Positions 15,671 through 16,333 of a stretch of 16,333 nt of DNA are shown here, piece after piece (position 1 is the stretch's first letter; the number at the start of each line of letters is the position of its first letter). Origin of the DNA: Sphingomonadales bacterium. GTDB taxonomy: Bacteria; Pseudomonadota; Alphaproteobacteria; Sphingomonadales; Sphingomonadaceae. Below the pieces are notes generated by a model that made no database searches, was not told the DNA's origin, and was given only the letters and a program-made list of their open reading frames with translations. The position numbers and the translations under genes are program-made. The stretch lies in NCBI GenBank assembly GCA_028868335.1, contig JAGWUU010000035.1:1-16333 (forward strand), written 5' to 3'.

Positions 15671-15688
15671 TTTAATCGCACGATTAAA
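15671..15688. promoter_or_regulatory. palindromic operator upstream of the kinase/AttH-like operon
   Basis: TTTAATCG-CA-CGATTAAA is a perfect 8-2-8 inverted repeat in the 58-base gap between the M13 peptidase stop and the kinase ATG. On the coding strand, TTGCCA (15704-15709) lies 15 bases before TTTAAT of the operator, which could form a -35/-10 pair with a short spacer, so a bound repressor would block the promoter. The same motif occurs at 5620-5637. A weaker hairpin, ATCTGG-CAACTA-CCAGAT (15701-15718), spans the M13 stop codon. Confidence 0.65.
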
Positions 15689-15709
15689 CGAGAGGATGGT
15701 ATCTGGCAA

Positions 15710-16333
15710 CTACCAGATCTTCACGCGCTTCTCTGGCGGGAGGTACAGCTTGTCGCCCGCCTTCACGTCGAACGCCTTGTACCAGGCATCGAGGTTGCGC
15801 ACGGTCAGCGCGCGATACATTCCCGGCGCGTGGCCATCGGTGGCGATCCGACCGCGCAGCGCTTCGTCGCGCATCTTGGTGGCCCAGGTCTGGGCATAGG
15901 CGATGAAGAAGCGCTGGTCGCCGGTGTAACCGTCGATCACCGGCGCGTCCTTGCCCTTGAGCGAGGCGTGATAGGCATCGTAGGCCGCCGACAGCCCGGC
16001 GACGTCGGCGATGTTCTCGCCAAGGGTCAGCTTGCCGTTGACGTGTACCCCGGGGAACGGCTCGTAGGTGTCGAACTGTGCGGCGAGCGCCCCGCCCTCC
16101 TGGTTGAACTTGGCAAGATCCGCCGCGGTCCACCAGTTGCGCATCTTGCCGGTGCTGTCGAAAGCCGCGCCGTTGTTGTCGAAGCTGTGGCTGATCTCGT
16201 GCCCGATCACTGCGCCGATCGCGCCATAGTTGTACGCTGGGTCGGCCTTGGGATCGAAGAACGGGCGCTGGAGGATCGCTGCGGGGAAGTTCAGCGCGTT
16301 CTGCACCGGCAGGTTGACCGCGTTGACCAGCTG
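15710..16333 (-). CDS. M13 family zinc metallopeptidase (PepO/neprilysin-like), C-terminal part
   Basis: The frame is open to the right edge, so about two thirds or more of the gene lies outside the window; 207 residues are visible. The zinc motif HEISH is at about 16187-16201, followed by the second zinc ligand motif ENIAD at about 16004-16018, both as in neprilysin-family peptidases. The surrounding QNALNFPAAILQRPFFD and AYNYGAIGAVIGHE are typical of the catalytic C-terminal domain. The protein ends RVKIW, the bacterial equivalent of the family's C-terminal Trp. Such enzymes are usually extracytoplasmic oligopeptidases, and sphingomonads often have several as lipoproteins or periplasmic proteins. 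The GTG at 16306 is internal. The gene is upstream and co-directional with the kinase operon, but an operator separates them, so joint transcription is uncertain. Confidence 0.92.
   Translation of the reverse strand, partial: QLVNAVNLPVQNALNFPAAILQRPFFDPKADPAYNYGAIGAVIGHEISHSFDNNGAAFDSTGKMRNWWTAADLAKFNQEGGALAAQFDTYEPFPGVHVNGKLTLGENIADVAGLSAAYDAYHASLKGKDAPVIDGYTGDQRFFIAYAQTWATKMRDEALRGRIATDGHAPGMYRALTVRNLDAWYKAFDVKAGDKLYLPPEKRVKIW

Overview
The window looks like chromosomal DNA from a GC-rich alphaproteobacterium. The gene types (acyl-CoA dehydrogenase clusters, a DUF3604 lipoprotein, an APH-type kinase beside an AttH/CrtC-like protein, an M13 metallopeptidase) suggest Sphingomonadales (Novosphingobium/Sphingopyxis/Sphingobium-like). 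This placement rests on gene content and protein resemblance only. I see no mobile element, CRISPR array, tRNA or rRNA.

Layout: (1) Bases 2-2134 (+) hold the C-terminal part of a large regulatory ATPase with a TPR-like tail, of the kind found behind class III adenylate cyclase domains; its start lies outside the window. (2) Bases 2141-5591 (-) are a tight operon of three acyl-CoA dehydrogenases joined by 4-base ATGA overlaps, transcribed leftward from an intergenic region with an 18-bp palindromic operator. (3) Bases 5739-12630 (+) carry seven co-directional genes: a DUF3604 lipoprotein, a membrane-anchored parvulin-type PPIase, a HupE/UreJ-like membrane protein, an acyltransferase-3 membrane protein, a crotonase-fold enzyme, lumazine synthase (ribH) and an EamA-type transporter. 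ATGA overlaps couple PPIase to HupE and acyltransferase to crotonase. (4) Bases 12718-13479 (+) encode a secreted, cysteine-rich protein resembling Hcp. (5) Bases 13487-15651 (-) are a two-gene operon, APH-type kinase then an AttH/CrtC-like protein, with a second operator of the same kind upstream. (6) Bases 15710-16333 (-) are the C-terminal part of an M13 (PepO/neprilysin) metallopeptidase cut by the window edge.

The main finding is that the acyl-CoA dehydrogenase operon and the kinase/AttH-like operon, about 10 kb apart, each carry the palindrome TTTAATCG-N2-(CGATTAAA or a near copy) 19-28 bases before the first start codon. This suggests co-regulation, perhaps by a TetR-type regulator responding to an acyl-CoA. 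An APH-family kinase controlled together with acyl-CoA dehydrogenases recalls the hydroxyacyl-CoA phosphorylation route of bacterial LvaA/LvaC and of mammalian ACAD10/11. A split version of that route, acting on a terpenoid, steroid side chain or hydroxy-fatty acid, is a testable hypothesis. A second loosely understood unit is the DUF3604-PPIase-HupE trio, which looks like an envelope module.

Gaps of about 150 bases or less separate all genes, so no long non-coding stretch exists. The longest are 5592-5738 and 12631-12717, whose contents are listed.
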